64,000 nucleotides of DNA from Candidatus Roizmanbacteria bacterium GW2011_GWC1_37_12 (GTDB taxonomy: Bacteria > Patescibacteriota > Microgenomatia > UBA1406 > GWC2-37-13): contig LBST01000002.1 in the NCBI GenBank assembly GCA_000991135.1, positions 24,886 through 88,885 of the forward strand, in the 5' to 3' direction. The position numbers and the translations under genes are program-made. Below the pieces are notes generated by a model. The model was not told where the DNA came from, searched no databases, and saw only the letters and a program-made list of their open reading frames with translations. Position 1 is the first letter of the stretch; each line of letters opens with the position of its first letter. Of this stretch, positions 38,463-46,550 are shown in pieces.

Positions 38463-40253
38463 TTATTTAAAAAAAGTCATGTTTTTTTTTAATTCTTCTC
38501 TAGATAATAATGGCCAGAGATCTTCAAGCGGTCGCGATTTTAACTGACCATCTTTATTACGATAGGTGACGGATTTTGGAATTCTTGGTTGATCAAAGGC
38601 AATATTGACTTCATACAGTGTCGGTCCTTTAAATTCCAACGCTTCTGAAATTTTCTTTTTTAGTTCTTCATTGTTTTTTATATATCCGTATTTCAGATTG
38701 TATCCTTCTGAAATTTTTTTAAAATTTGGGTTTTGGACTCCTGATGTTTCATCGGCGCCGACCAATCTTCCCTCAAAAAGATTGTTCTGCGTATCTCTTA
38801 TGGATTTATATCCTTTATTGCTAAAAACAAAGATCTTAATAGGTAATCGATAGTAATCTATCGTATTTAACTCTTGGATATTAAATTGAATACTTCCGTC
38901 ACCGGTCACGCAAACTGTTCTTGATTTTTTATTTCCGACACAGGCACCGATTGTCAAAGGTAGACACCAACCCATACCGCCGAAGTGTTTGTTGGCAAAT
39001 GCGCGTTGGCCTTTTTTTATTTTAAATGCCTGATAAAAAGCAACGACATCCTGGCCGATTCCAGTTGTTAAAACATCAGTTGGATTCGTTATGTCTGATA
39101 AAACATCCATGAATACATAGCTGTTGACATGTTCTTTATCTCTAAAATATTCCTTAATTATGGTTGGATATTTGTCTTTCCAATAAAGACATACTTCAAA
39201 CCACTTTTTTGAAAAATTAAATTTTTCGCCTTTAATTTCTTTTAATAGGCTTCCCATAAATTCCCCGGCATCGGCCACTATTGGTAAATCAAGCATCACA
39301 TTTGCCTTTTCCAATTCTGCTTTGTCTATATTGATGCCGATTTTTTTAGCTTTCCTGGCAAAATCCTTGAAGTTAAATCCTGTTTCGTTGATATCCAATC
39401 CCGAACCGATTGTTAACAAAAAATCGCAGTTTTGAACCGCAAAATTAGCTCTTCTGTGTCCGTGAGGTCCGAATAATCCTATATTCAGCGGGTGATCCTC
39501 GTTAACCAGATCAACGCTGTTAATATTATGGACAACCGGGATTCTTAGTTTATCCATTAATTTGTATAAAAGTTTTTCACCTTGAGCGAGTCTTATGCCG
39601 AAACCGACTGCTAATAAAGGCCTTCTTGATTTTTTCATTAATTCTACTGTTTCTTTTACTTGCTTTATCAGGGAAGCATTTTTTTGTTTTACTGACAGAG
39701 GTTTAAAATGTTTAAGATTTTTTTCGTTTATCACTGTGTTTTGTACGTCAAGCGGTATACTCAACCATACCGGACCCGGCCGACCATCAGTAGCTTCAAA
39801 AAAAGCTCTTTCAAGTTCATATGCAATTAAATTGGGATCGATTACTTCTTTGGAATATTTGGTGATTTTTTTTACGATATCGATGATGTTTATCTCTTGC
39901 ACTCCTAACTGCCTTAGTTTTGTGTAATCGGCAATTGTTTCCCTTTTCACTTGGCCGGAAATTACAACCATGGGAATGGATTCAACCCAAGCGCCAGCTA
40001 CCCCCGTCACTGCGTTGGTTGAACCCGGACCTGTCGTCACCAAACAAACACCAGGCTTTGCAGTAACTCTGCTGTAGCCTTCTGCCGAAATTGCTGACGC
40101 TTGTTCGTGGTAATTTGAGATGTAGTTGATTTTTTTATTTCTTGCGATCGAATCGAGAAGATACATTATTCCTCCTCCGGAGACTAAAAAAATATCTTTT
40201 AAGCCATTTTTTACTAGAAAATCTATGACAAAATCTGATAGTAACATCAACAA
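38463..40253 (-). CDS. ThDP-dependent enzyme of acetolactate-synthase-like superfamily (paralogue 2)
   Basis: NYHEQASAISAEGYSR, TTGPGSTNAVTG, TGDGSIQFNIQELNTIDYYRLPIKIFVFSN; annotated start is TTG, an ATG lies 6 nt downstream (MLLSDF). Confidence 0.88.
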   Translation of the reverse strand: MLMLLSDFVIDFLVKNGLKDIFLVSGGGIMYLLDSIARNKKINYISNYHEQASAISAEGYSRVTAKPGVCLVTTGPGSTNAVTGVAGAWVESIPMVVISGQVKRETIADYTKLRQLGVQEINIIDIVKKITKYSKEVIDPNLIAYELERAFFEATDGRPGPVWLSIPLDVQNTVINEKNLKHFKPLSVKQKNASLIKQVKETVELMKKSRRPLLAVGFGIRLAQGEKLLYKLMDKLRIPVVHNINSVDLVNEDHPLNIGLFGPHGHRRANFAVQNCDFLLTIGSGLDINETGFNFKDFARKAKKIGINIDKAELEKANVMLDLPIVADAGEFMGSLLKEIKGEKFNFSKKWFEVCLYWKDKYPTIIKEYFRDKEHVNSYVFMDVLSDITNPTDVLTTGIGQDVVAFYQAFKIKKGQRAFANKHFGGMGWCLPLTIGACVGNKKSRTVCVTGDGSIQFNIQELNTIDYYRLPIKIFVFSNKGYKSIRDTQNNLFEGRLVGADETSGVQNPNFKKISEGYNLKYGYIKNNEELKKKISEALEFKGPTLYEVNIAFDQPRIPKSVTYRNKDGQLKSRPLEDLWPLLSREELKKNMTFFK

Positions 40254-40369
40254 AATAAACTGATATTAATTTAACAATTTTAAGCTTCACGGCTGATAAT
40301 TTCAACTCTAACGGATTTTTTTAAAAAAACAACAATTTTTGTCTTTCTTTTGTATTATATTATCTAGTA

Positions 40370-41431
40370 ATGATTAGCACAAAAAAATTCTATTCAAATA
40401 AGAAAATATTTATTTGCGGTGGGGCCGGTTTTATAGGTCATCATCTACTAGATAAATTAATTCAATTTAATTCTCAAACAACTGTCGGCGATAATTTATC
40501 ATCCGGGAATATTAAAAATATTTTCCGTATCTGGAAAAAGAACGGCCTAAAATATATAAAAAAAGACTGGGGTTATCAGGCATCAAATAAACATAAGTTT
40601 ATTCTACTAGATTTTAATGATTATAATAAAACTCTTAGAGCTTTTAATGATAATGAAATAGTTTTCCATCTGGCTGCCCGTTTTGGAGGAAGAGGATATA
40701 TCGACAGCCATCCGGCAGACTGTTGTGATAACTTTTCTATAGATCAAAATATCATTAAGGCGGCAAGTGTTGTTAGCGTTGACCGTATTCAATTCGCTTC
40801 AACGGCTTGCGTCTATCCGTTTGATCTGCAGAAAAACTATTATTCTAAATATCTCTTAAAGGAAAGTGACGCTTTTAAAAATAACTGGGCCAATGCTGAC
40901 CGGGAATACGGTTGGGCTAAACTGATGGGTGAACTTACTCTTAAGGCTTTCAATAAACAATATGGACTAAGAGGCTCAATCACAAGATATGTAACCGCCT
41001 ATGGCCCTTGGGAAAATGATACTCATGCGATTATTATGTTGATAAGAAGAGCGGTCGAAAAAAAAGACCCTTATCTAATTTGGGGTTCAGGAAAACAGGA
41101 TCGCGATTTTACTTATGTTGACGATATCGTTTCCGGCACCTTAGAGGCTTGTAAAAAAATTACTAATGCTGACGCAGTTAATTTAGGAACTGGTAAAAGG
41201 CACTCGATGGTCGAAACCATAAATATTATCTTTGATCTTTTAGGCTGGAAGCCAAAAAAAATTATTTTTGACAAAACCAAACCGGAAGGTGTTAAAACCA
41301 GAGCTCTTAATAATTATAAGGCAAAAAAACTTCTCAATTGGTTCCCAAAATGTGATTTTAAAACCGGACTAAAAAAAACAATCGACTGGTTTATCAAGGA
41401 AAAACCAAAATCTATGGAAACTTTAAAATAA
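40370..41431 (+). CDS. NAD-dependent epimerase (GDP-mannose 3,5-epimerase-like SDR)
   Basis: KIFICGGAGFIGHHLLDKL, FASTACVYP, EYGWAKLMGE. Confidence 0.82.
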   Translation: MISTKKFYSNKKIFICGGAGFIGHHLLDKLIQFNSQTTVGDNLSSGNIKNIFRIWKKNGLKYIKKDWGYQASNKHKFILLDFNDYNKTLRAFNDNEIVFHLAARFGGRGYIDSHPADCCDNFSIDQNIIKAASVVSVDRIQFASTACVYPFDLQKNYYSKYLLKESDAFKNNWANADREYGWAKLMGELTLKAFNKQYGLRGSITRYVTAYGPWENDTHAIIMLIRRAVEKKDPYLIWGSGKQDRDFTYVDDIVSGTLEACKKITNADAVNLGTGKRHSMVETINIIFDLLGWKPKKIIFDKTKPEGVKTRALNNYKAKKLLNWFPKCDFKTGLKKTIDWFIKEKPKSMETLK

Positions 41432-41433
41432 TT

Positions 41434-42129
41434 ATGAAAAATCTAAGCGTAATTCTTCCTGTTTTCAATGAAAGAAATTCTATTGAAACGGTGTTAAAAG
41501 AGTGGCTTCAAGAATTGAAAAAAAATAATATAAATTTTCAATTTATTGTCTGTGAAGACGGTTCCACTGACGGAACAAGTAGATTATTGAATAAAATACA
41601 ATCTAGATATGAATTATTATTGAAACAAGATAAAATCAGGAGAGGCTATGGTAAAGCAGTGATCGAAGGAATTAAGGCCGCTAAAACAGATTATATTCTA
41701 TGCGTTGATTCTGACGGGCAATGTGATCCAAAAGATTTTATGAAATTGTGGAATAATAAAAATCAGGCTGATGTAATAGTTGGCTGGAGAACTAATAGAG
41801 CTGACCCCCCGCAGCGAAAAATATTTTCTTTTCTTTTTAAGAGTATTTTTAAATTTCTTTTTCCAACAAAAATCCATGACCCCTCTTCTCCTTATGTTTT
41901 ATGCATAAGAAAACCAATTCTGCAAAATCTGAAGTATTTAAAATTTTTAAGTGAAGGATTTTGGTGGGGCTTTATCGGAATGTGCGTGAAGAGAAATCTT
42001 TCTATGTTTGAAATACCAATTAACCACCGACAAAGACTCAAAGGAAATACAGTTATTTATAAAATTAATAAAATTCCTTCGATTGCCATAAATAATTTAG
42101 TAGGACTACTCAAGCTTAAATTCAATTAA
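41434..42129 (+). CDS. Glycosyltransferase family 2 (dolichyl-phosphate-sugar synthase-like)
   Basis: LSVILPVFNERNSIETVLKEW...CEDGSTDGTSRLL. Confidence 0.88.
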   Translation: MKNLSVILPVFNERNSIETVLKEWLQELKKNNINFQFIVCEDGSTDGTSRLLNKIQSRYELLLKQDKIRRGYGKAVIEGIKAAKTDYILCVDSDGQCDPKDFMKLWNNKNQADVIVGWRTNRADPPQRKIFSFLFKSIFKFLFPTKIHDPSSPYVLCIRKPILQNLKYLKFLSEGFWWGFIGMCVKRNLSMFEIPINHRQRLKGNTVIYKINKIPSIAINNLVGLLKLKFN

Positions 42130-43750
42130 ATTTTTTTAAACTCTGTCTCAAAACATCTAGGGTTTGATCATTTTTTAAAACATAAACCTTCAATTCACTA
42201 AAATAATAAACATCATACTGATTAGTAAAATAATTAATTAATTCAGAAGGGTAAAAAGGAAAACTATAACCATCATTATCATTCACATAAATTCCGACTT
42301 TAATTTTTTTATCTTCAAATGCCCTTACCATTTTTTTAGTTGCTTCCTGACTGTCATCTGAATAAGCTTCCCACCAAAGAGGAAGACCTTTTGGAGGTTT
42401 TACGGAATAAACCGCATAGGCAAAATCTATTCTTGGTCCAAATAATATCGCTTCCTTTAGTTGAGATTTTTTATCAGAAATATTATTTATCACAAAAGAT
42501 ATCTGTTGCAGTGTCTTTTTAAGTTTCTGCGACCCATCAAGTGTTTTAAAAAAATTATATCCTGTTAATTTACTTAATGGTCTTACAGAAGATGATCCAT
42601 CATAAAAATAAGCATTACCTTCTTTAGCCAAATCTATACTGGTTTCCTGTAAAGAAATACGGGTCATCCCTTTATATATTCCTAATAAAGAAAAAAAGAC
42701 CATCGTCCCAGCAAGACAACTTAATGCAATTGTTCTTAAGACTTTGTTTTGTGTTTTGTCTTTCCAAAACCAAATAAAAAAAGATGCCCCTAGTATAACG
42801 AAGGTCTCGTCGACCAGATTGACATCATTATTGGTTCCAAGAGCAATTAGACCAATTAAGATTGAAATCGAAGAAAAACAAATTGCGGACAAATTTTTCT
42901 GTTTAAATAATTTTATCTTCCAACTATCGATTAATATAAACAAAAAAACCAGTAATATCGGAATAGTAATAATAAAAGTCTCCTTGACTTCCCAAGGGAA
43001 CCCGATGAATAGATTATATTTCCAAGCATGTATTGAGAATGTTCGGGAAGAACTTTGTAAATAGTTATTAATTAAATCGACTATGTTAATCTTAAACAAA
43101 CCTAGAATAATTAATAATAGTAGTACTGACATGAATAATAAAACAGCTGATAATTTTTTAGGAATCTTGTTGTTTATTAAAAAGAACATATAAATAAAAA
43201 AAACTAAAGGTGCGGCAATGTTTATCTTCATCAAGAGCACCATTGTTGTTAATATTACAAAAATTAATTGATTAAAGAATGATCTATGTTTTTGATAAAG
43301 AAGAAAAGCAGCGGATATAAAAAGAAGTCCTGTTATTATAGTTATTTCGTTATAATACCAAAAGGACTTCATGATCATTACTACACTTTCGCAGTAAAAC
43401 GCGATCAGCAGGCTCCATGGTTTGGAAAAACCTATCTTATTAAGAATAATCGCTAAAATAATAAACGTAATTACTGCATACAAAGCACTCATTATTACTA
43501 ATGAGTTCCAATATAAGCCAAAAATGAGCATTGCCAATTTTCCTCCGATTAAAAACGCCGGCGGTACGGCGGTGATGAAGTCTTGATAGGGTCTATAGTC
43601 TAAAAACCCCATGTAGGCGCTGTTAACTAAAACGCCTCCGTCCATCCCGGTAAACTGAATATTACCAAACAGGTTGATCAAAAGAAAAATAAATAATCCT
43701 AGAATAAATATATATATAAAATAGAAGATGTTTAAATAAGTCTTGCTCAT
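42122..43750 (-). CDS. Polytopic membrane protein, possible GT-C glycosyltransferase
   Basis: 542 aa, about 10 hydrophobic segments, soluble C-terminus; MDGGVLVNSAYMGFLDYRPYQDF first loop. Confidence 0.65.
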   Translation of the reverse strand: MSKTYLNIFYFIYIFILGLFIFLLINLFGNIQFTGMDGGVLVNSAYMGFLDYRPYQDFITAVPPAFLIGGKLAMLIFGLYWNSLVIMSALYAVITFIILAIILNKIGFSKPWSLLIAFYCESVVMIMKSFWYYNEITIITGLLFISAAFLLYQKHRSFFNQLIFVILTTMVLLMKINIAAPLVFFIYMFFLINNKIPKKLSAVLLFMSVLLLLIILGLFKINIVDLINNYLQSSSRTFSIHAWKYNLFIGFPWEVKETFIITIPILLVFLFILIDSWKIKLFKQKNLSAICFSSISILIGLIALGTNNDVNLVDETFVILGASFFIWFWKDKTQNKVLRTIALSCLAGTMVFFSLLGIYKGMTRISLQETSIDLAKEGNAYFYDGSSSVRPLSKLTGYNFFKTLDGSQKLKKTLQQISFVINNISDKKSQLKEAILFGPRIDFAYAVYSVKPPKGLPLWWEAYSDDSQEATKKMVRAFEDKKIKVGIYVNDNDGYSFPFYPSELINYFTNQYDVYYFSELKVYVLKNDQTLDVLRQSLKKFN

Positions 43751-43757
43751 TAATACA

Positions 43758-44744
43758 TTATAGCGTTAGCGACTGATACCAATGAAATATTTTTTTTACC
43801 GTCAATTTGATATTACTTACCGGTTTCCAACCAAGAGCTTTTTTGATTTTTGAATAATCCAAAGATTGATAGGGGATTTCGTTTTTGGCGATATTTAAGA
43901 TTTTATAGTTAATTTTTTTACCCAAGACTTTTTCAACCACTTCGATTAATCGAAGTACGGAAAGAGTCTCTTTTGAACCAAAATTAAAAGCCTCGCCGCG
44001 GACTTTATCAATATTTTCCGCCAGTAACAAATACCCGTTAACAACATCCTTGACATAAAGATAGTCACGGACATATCTTCCGTTACTCCTAATTCTTAAT
44101 TCTGACTTGCCCGCCGAAGCTTTAGCGGAGGCGGGATTCTTAACTAAATATTTCATTATCCCAGGAATTATTCTTGAGAAGTTCAAATCGCCCTCTCCGT
44201 AGATATTGCCGAAACGGGTAACAACGGCAGGAATTTTATAGGTTTTTATGTAAGTAGTTGTGATTAAATCTGTTGCTGACTTTGACGTTTCGTATGGATG
44301 ATCACCTGATAGGGGATCAGACTCGACATATTTAATTTTGTTTAACTTACCATAGGCTTTGTCTGACGAGGCAACAATCACTCCCTTAATATTTTTATTC
44401 GTTCTGACGATTTCTAATATATTTACCGTGCTTAAGATATTGTTATCCAAAGTCCCTTTCGGATCATTATAGGCAACATCGACCAAAGCTTGGGCGGCAA
44501 GGTGAAAAATGAAGTCAATCTTATATTTTTTGACAAGGTCTAGAGTTTTTTTGTAATCGCAAATGTTGAGATTTATTACTTTGGATTTTTTATCAAGATT
44601 TTCTGAAAATAAATACGATCGTTTGTCAAAATTGATATCAACAACGATGACATTGGCTTTTTCTTTTATCAATTCTTCAACCAAATGACTCCCGACAAAA
44701 CCAGCTCCACCGGTAACGAGTACGTTTTTATTGATTATATTCAT
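43758..44744 (-). CDS. rfbG: CDP-glucose 4,6-dehydratase-like SDR with in-frame repeat insert
   Basis: VLVTGGAGFVGSHLVEEL, YETSKSATDLI, RFGNIYGEGDLNFSRIIPGIMKYL...RSNGRYVRDYLYVKDVVNGYLLLAE. Confidence 0.85.
   Translation of the reverse strand: MNIINKNVLVTGGAGFVGSHLVEELIKEKANVIVVDINFDKRSYLFSENLDKKSKVINLNICDYKKTLDLVKKYKIDFIFHLAAQALVDVAYNDPKGTLDNNILSTVNILEIVRTNKNIKGVIVASSDKAYGKLNKIKYVESDPLSGDHPYETSKSATDLITTTYIKTYKIPAVVTRFGNIYGEGDLNFSRIIPGIMKYLVKNPASAKASAGKSELRIRSNGRYVRDYLYVKDVVNGYLLLAENIDKVRGEAFNFGSKETLSVLRLIEVVEKVLGKKINYKILNIAKNEIPYQSLDYSKIKKALGWKPVSNIKLTVKKIFHWYQSLTL
43939..43956. repeat. 18-bp perfect palindrome inside rfbG, related to the 4523 palindrome
   Basis: acttcgatt|aatcgaagt. Confidence 0.9.
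44110..44135. repeat. GC-rich imperfect palindrome in rfbG encoding PASAKASAG
   Basis: cccgccgaagctttagcggaggcggg. Confidence 0.8.
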
Positions 44745-44749
44745 TGTAA

Positions 44750-44864
44750 TTTTTAATTATCAATTTACAATTTTCAATAAATTTTCATTTAAGCAATGTT
44801 TCAATTGAAACATTTAGTCATTGTAAATTCAATGTAAATTGAAAATGAAAAATAGAAAATTTTC
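44750..44864. repeat. Inverted repeat of heptad-type arms filling the rfbF-rfbG intergenic region
   Basis: Left caatttacaattttcaataaattttcattt; centre aatgtttcaattgaaacatt; right gtaaattcaatgtaaattgaaaatgaaaaatagaaaatttt. Confidence 0.8.
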
Positions 44865-45644
44865 TTATTTCCATATCTTCCATGCCGCCTTTCCTTCTTT
44901 CCACATCTTGTTCAAATCTTCTACTTCCTTGTAGGTATCCATGCAGAACCAGAAATTATTATGATAATAAATAGAGAGCTCGTTTTTTAACGCCAGTCTT
45001 TTTAAAAGATCGTGTTCCATCTCGCCCGGATTGATGTAATTGAAAGCCCTCTTGTCAAATATCATAAAGCCTCCATTGATCCAGTCGTTCAAAACCGGTT
45101 TTTCTACAAACTTTGTCACGAAATTATCTTTGGTTGTTTTGATCAAACCGTATTTTGATCGGGGATGGACTCCGGTAATCGTTCCGATAGTTTTTTGTTT
45201 TTTGTGAAATTTAACCAAAGCGTCGACATCAATATCAGAAACTCCGTCGCCATAAGTGACCATAAAGTATTTATCTTTCTTGGGTATGTATTTTTGGCAG
45301 CGGAGAATTCTTTCGCCCGGCATCGTCTCGATTCCAGTGTCAACAAATGTAATCTCAAAATTATCCACTTCATCCCTATCTTCAAGATAAAATTTTGGCT
45401 TATGATTCCTGGTATCCAAAGTGAAATCAGAAGTAAAGGCTTTTTGATTGAGAAAGAATTCTTTGATGTAGTCGGCTTTGTAGCCGAGAGCGAGAATGAA
45501 TTCGTTAAATCCGTATGAAGCGTAAATCTTCATAATATGCCAGAGGATCGGCTTGTTTCCTATAAAAACCATCGGCTTAGGCTTAAATTCTGTCTCTTCT
45601 TTTAGCCTCGTCCCGACGCCTCCACAGAGAATGATTACTTTCAT
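44865..45644 (-). CDS. rfbF: Glucose-1-phosphate cytidylyltransferase
   Basis: IILCGGVGTRLKEETEFKPKPMVFIGNKPILWHIMKIYASYGFNEFILALGYK...YGDGVSDID...WINGGFMIF. Confidence 0.95.
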   Translation of the reverse strand: MKVIILCGGVGTRLKEETEFKPKPMVFIGNKPILWHIMKIYASYGFNEFILALGYKADYIKEFFLNQKAFTSDFTLDTRNHKPKFYLEDRDEVDNFEITFVDTGIETMPGERILRCQKYIPKKDKYFMVTYGDGVSDIDVDALVKFHKKQKTIGTITGVHPRSKYGLIKTTKDNFVTKFVEKPVLNDWINGGFMIFDKRAFNYINPGEMEHDLLKRLALKNELSIYYHNNFWFCMDTYKEVEDLNKMWKEGKAAWKIWK

Positions 45645-45667
45645 GCTCTATATTGTACATTAAAAAC

Positions 45668-46327
45668 TTATTTTCTCCAATATTCAATGCTTTTTTTAAC
45701 ATCTTCGATAGTAATTACCCTTAATCTTTTAACTGATTTTAAGGACTTATCAATTTTATATTCTATAGCCTGGCCTTTTTCGAGATAGAAAAATTTTTTC
45801 ATTTCATGATAATTAGGAGGCGCTTTTTTATGCTTGAGCGTCCAGATTAATGCTCTTAAAAAATCACCATGGGAAACCACTGCAAACGATTGGTATTTTG
45901 TCGTGATTATTTTTTTAACAACGTTAAAGGCTCTTGTTGAAAGTTGCTCTAAAGTTTCATCATTTTTAGCTAATGGATAACTGTAAACGTCTCCTGATAT
46001 TTTTCCGTATTCTTTCATCGTCGCACCATGCCACCCGAAATTATCGACATCTCTTAATTCCTTTATAAATACCAAAGGCAACTTATTATCTAATTGATTC
46101 TTAAATTCTTTAGCAGACTGTTTTGTCCTTAAATAAGGACTCGAAAATATCATTTGAATTCGAATTTTATTTTTCTTGAATTCCCTACCTAAAGAAGAAA
46201 TCTGTCGTTTTCCTAATTCGGATAGAGGAGTTAAAGGTCCGTAAACTAATTCTTCTCCTTTTTTATTTCTCGGGTATTCCACTTCACCGTGGCGAATAAA
46301 GAAAACCTTTTTTATCATCTTTTTCAA
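45668..46327 (-). CDS. Histidine phosphatase superfamily protein
   Basis: FFIRHGEVEYP...SSPYLRTKQSAKEF...AVVSHGDFLRALIW. Confidence 0.9.
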   Translation of the reverse strand: MKKMIKKVFFIRHGEVEYPRNKKGEELVYGPLTPLSELGKRQISSLGREFKKNKIRIQMIFSSPYLRTKQSAKEFKNQLDNKLPLVFIKELRDVDNFGWHGATMKEYGKISGDVYSYPLAKNDETLEQLSTRAFNVVKKIITTKYQSFAVVSHGDFLRALIWTLKHKKAPPNYHEMKKFFYLEKGQAIEYKIDKSLKSVKRLRVITIEDVKKSIEYWRK

Positions 46328-46335
46328 TAAAATTC

Positions 46336-46521
46336 TTAGTGACTGTGTTGCACATCCTCTTTAAAAACCTTCCCACAGATTCCGCACTTTGTTCTCTTTT
46401 CAAAATTATGACCCTTCATCGTGCAGCCGTCGGTCCCGCATTTGACCAATCCTTCCTTATACTGCTCTTCAGTTATTTCCGCCTTGCAAGTCCCTGTGCA
46501 GACATAGACGATTTTATTCAT
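46336..46521 (-). CDS. Small Cys-rich putative zinc-ribbon protein
   Basis: 61 aa with six Cys and a terminal HSH: CTGTCKAEI...VKCGTDGC...TKCGICGKVF; good start context. Confidence 0.65.
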   Translation of the reverse strand: MNKIVYVCTGTCKAEITEEQYKEGLVKCGTDGCTMKGHNFEKRTKCGICGKVFKEDVQHSH

Positions 46522-46550
46522 ATGCTAAAATTATACTAATTAATTCAATT

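Noticed and set aside
26818-40253. Annotating the ThDP enzymes as genuine acetolactate synthase for branched-chain amino-acid synthesis
   Set aside because: No ilvC/ilvD/ilvN partners in the window and both sit among sugar genes; substrate cannot be assigned from sequence alone.
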